Below are positions 62,960-64,000 of a stretch of DNA of 64,000 nt, in pieces. Below the pieces are notes generated by a model. The model worked only from the letters and a program-made list of their open reading frames with translations. It ran no database searches and had not been told where the DNA came from. The position numbers and the translations under genes are program-made. How positions within the stretch are numbered: the stretch's first letter is position 1; each line of letters opens with the position of its first letter. The stretch covers positions 35,292,412 to 35,356,411 of the forward strand of contig CM043865.1 of assembly GCA_023846275.1 (NCBI GenBank), read 5' to 3'. This DNA is from Vanilla planifolia. Lineage: Eukaryota; Streptophyta; Magnoliopsida; Asparagales; Orchidaceae.

Positions 62960-63954
62960 TAGTCTAAGGTATAAAAAAAAGAGCAGCGAATCTTCTTCGA
63001 TTTTTCCTGCACCTTCTCTGGAAAGATGCTCTCATGATGGCCAACACCGCAATGGTCAGGTTTAAAATCGAGTTTCCTTGATTTTTTTTTTTTCTCTTGA
63101 TTACTGAGTCATATCTAAATTCTAAATTCCATTATAAAATGATAAGTTTTTAAAATAATGAGTAAAATTTTATTATTTTATTTTAATATTTTTAAAATTG
63201 AAAATATTAATTTGATATATATAGATTAAAGATTAGAAAGGTATAACTACCGAATATATTAATATTCAAATTGAGATATTTTTATTAAAAATTTGTATGT
63301 TATCTTAGAGAGTTATTGTTACTCAAATTTCTCATGCTTGACAATCTAAGCAATGCCTTTTAAGAACGTTATAGCATTTAATTCTAATATCGAATGTTAT
63401 TTAATCAAAGTTGTGAATTTTCTATACTAATCATTTGGGCACTTGTATAAGATTATTTCATCTTTGTTTTCCAACAACATACAAGTATTATTGTTTAAAA
63501 TAGTACTCATTTAGTTTACTACAATGTCGATTTAATATTCACATTAGATATGTATGTTAAAGCATATTGGTCAATTTAGTCTAACACACTTTAAAATGCA
63601 ACATTATACTTCTTGCTTTTAATAAAATAGTTTTACTTTAAAGAGAACTTTAACGATTAAGGTGGCTGAGACACTATGATGACTTAACTATGATGCTAAA
63701 GAGCGATGGATATTTGTATTCACTACTAATAATTTTTTCTTTTATTCTCATCCTTATTTATCTTTATGCGTGAATAATTAATTTTAACAGTTTATTAAGG
63801 GATCTAAAATTCATTAAAATATTTTTATTTATTGGCATCATATATTTTCTCATAAATAATATTTTAAAAATACTTTTATTAGTAATTTTTCCTAACAAAC
63901 CAAACCTGGGTTAGTTGATGACATGTATTGTTATAAAAATTTCCATCTCTGCAG
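62960..63954 (+). other. Possible promoter, first exon and intron of a gene
   Basis: A TATA-like ggtataaaaaaaagag at about 62968-62983 is followed by a GC-richer stretch with atgctctcatgatggccaac near 63027. A possible donor cag|gtttaa lies near 63060, with about 890 bp of T-rich, intron-like sequence after it and an acceptor tctctgcag at about 63954. Joining gives only a short peptide, because the next exon soon meets a stop. The intron may therefore be in a 5' leader, with the coding start beyond the window. Speculative. Confidence 0.25.
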
Positions 63955-64000
63955 AATGGTCAGCACTTTGCTTAGCATCAAAGCCTCTTAAGTAGAAAAG

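Overview
This is nuclear DNA from a flowering plant, most likely a monocot. The intergenic sequence is very AT-rich and full of degenerate LTR retrotransposons and microsatellites. Genes have GT-AG introns, and two of the three recognised genes (a phosphate transporter and an ERF factor) have the sharply GC-rich coding sequence typical of many monocot genes. No species was identified, and there is no sign of a bacterial, organellar or viral genome.

Layout. Positions 1-1215 hold degenerate copies of a dispersed repeat that reappears at 61.5-62.2 kb. Positions 2.2-3.3 kb hold a decayed Ty1/copia gag-protease fragment. It is followed by a 5.6-kb tandem array (3383-8955) of seven units, two of about 0.56 kb and five of about 0.89 kb. 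The + strand from 10570 to 25788 carries 14 clean exons of the C-terminal two thirds of a mitochondrial NAD-dependent malic enzyme. Its first exons are not visible in the window. Intron 1 of this part contains a 194-bp tandem duplication and the 3' end of a copia element. Intron 5 contains a whole but decayed copia element with both LTRs. Intron 7 contains a 232-bp tandem duplication.

Positions 27.1-31.5 kb look like two old long LTRs in tandem. A short gene for a small secreted peptide lies on the - strand at 32273-32509. A complete PHT1-type phosphate/H+ symporter (two exons, 539 residues) lies on the - strand at 37956-39677, with a TATA box and a P1BS-like phosphate-starvation element upstream. 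Positions 40-53.7 kb are gene-poor AT-rich DNA. A complete single-exon group IX ERF transcription factor (224 residues) lies on the - strand at 53822-54496, with a compact TATA, G-box and W-box promoter. Positions 57.4-61.1 kb contain Ty3/gypsy remnants in opposite orientations. A possible promoter and first exon of another gene lie near 63 kb.

The three recognised genes act in separate processes: mitochondrial malate oxidation, phosphate uptake, and ethylene/jasmonate/defence transcription. They are neighbours, not an operon or cluster. I see no CRISPR array, rRNA gene or convincing tRNA gene. The least explained items are the two-module tandem array, the small secreted-peptide gene and the repeat family shared by both ends. 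Nothing here can be claimed as a new biological system from the sequence alone.
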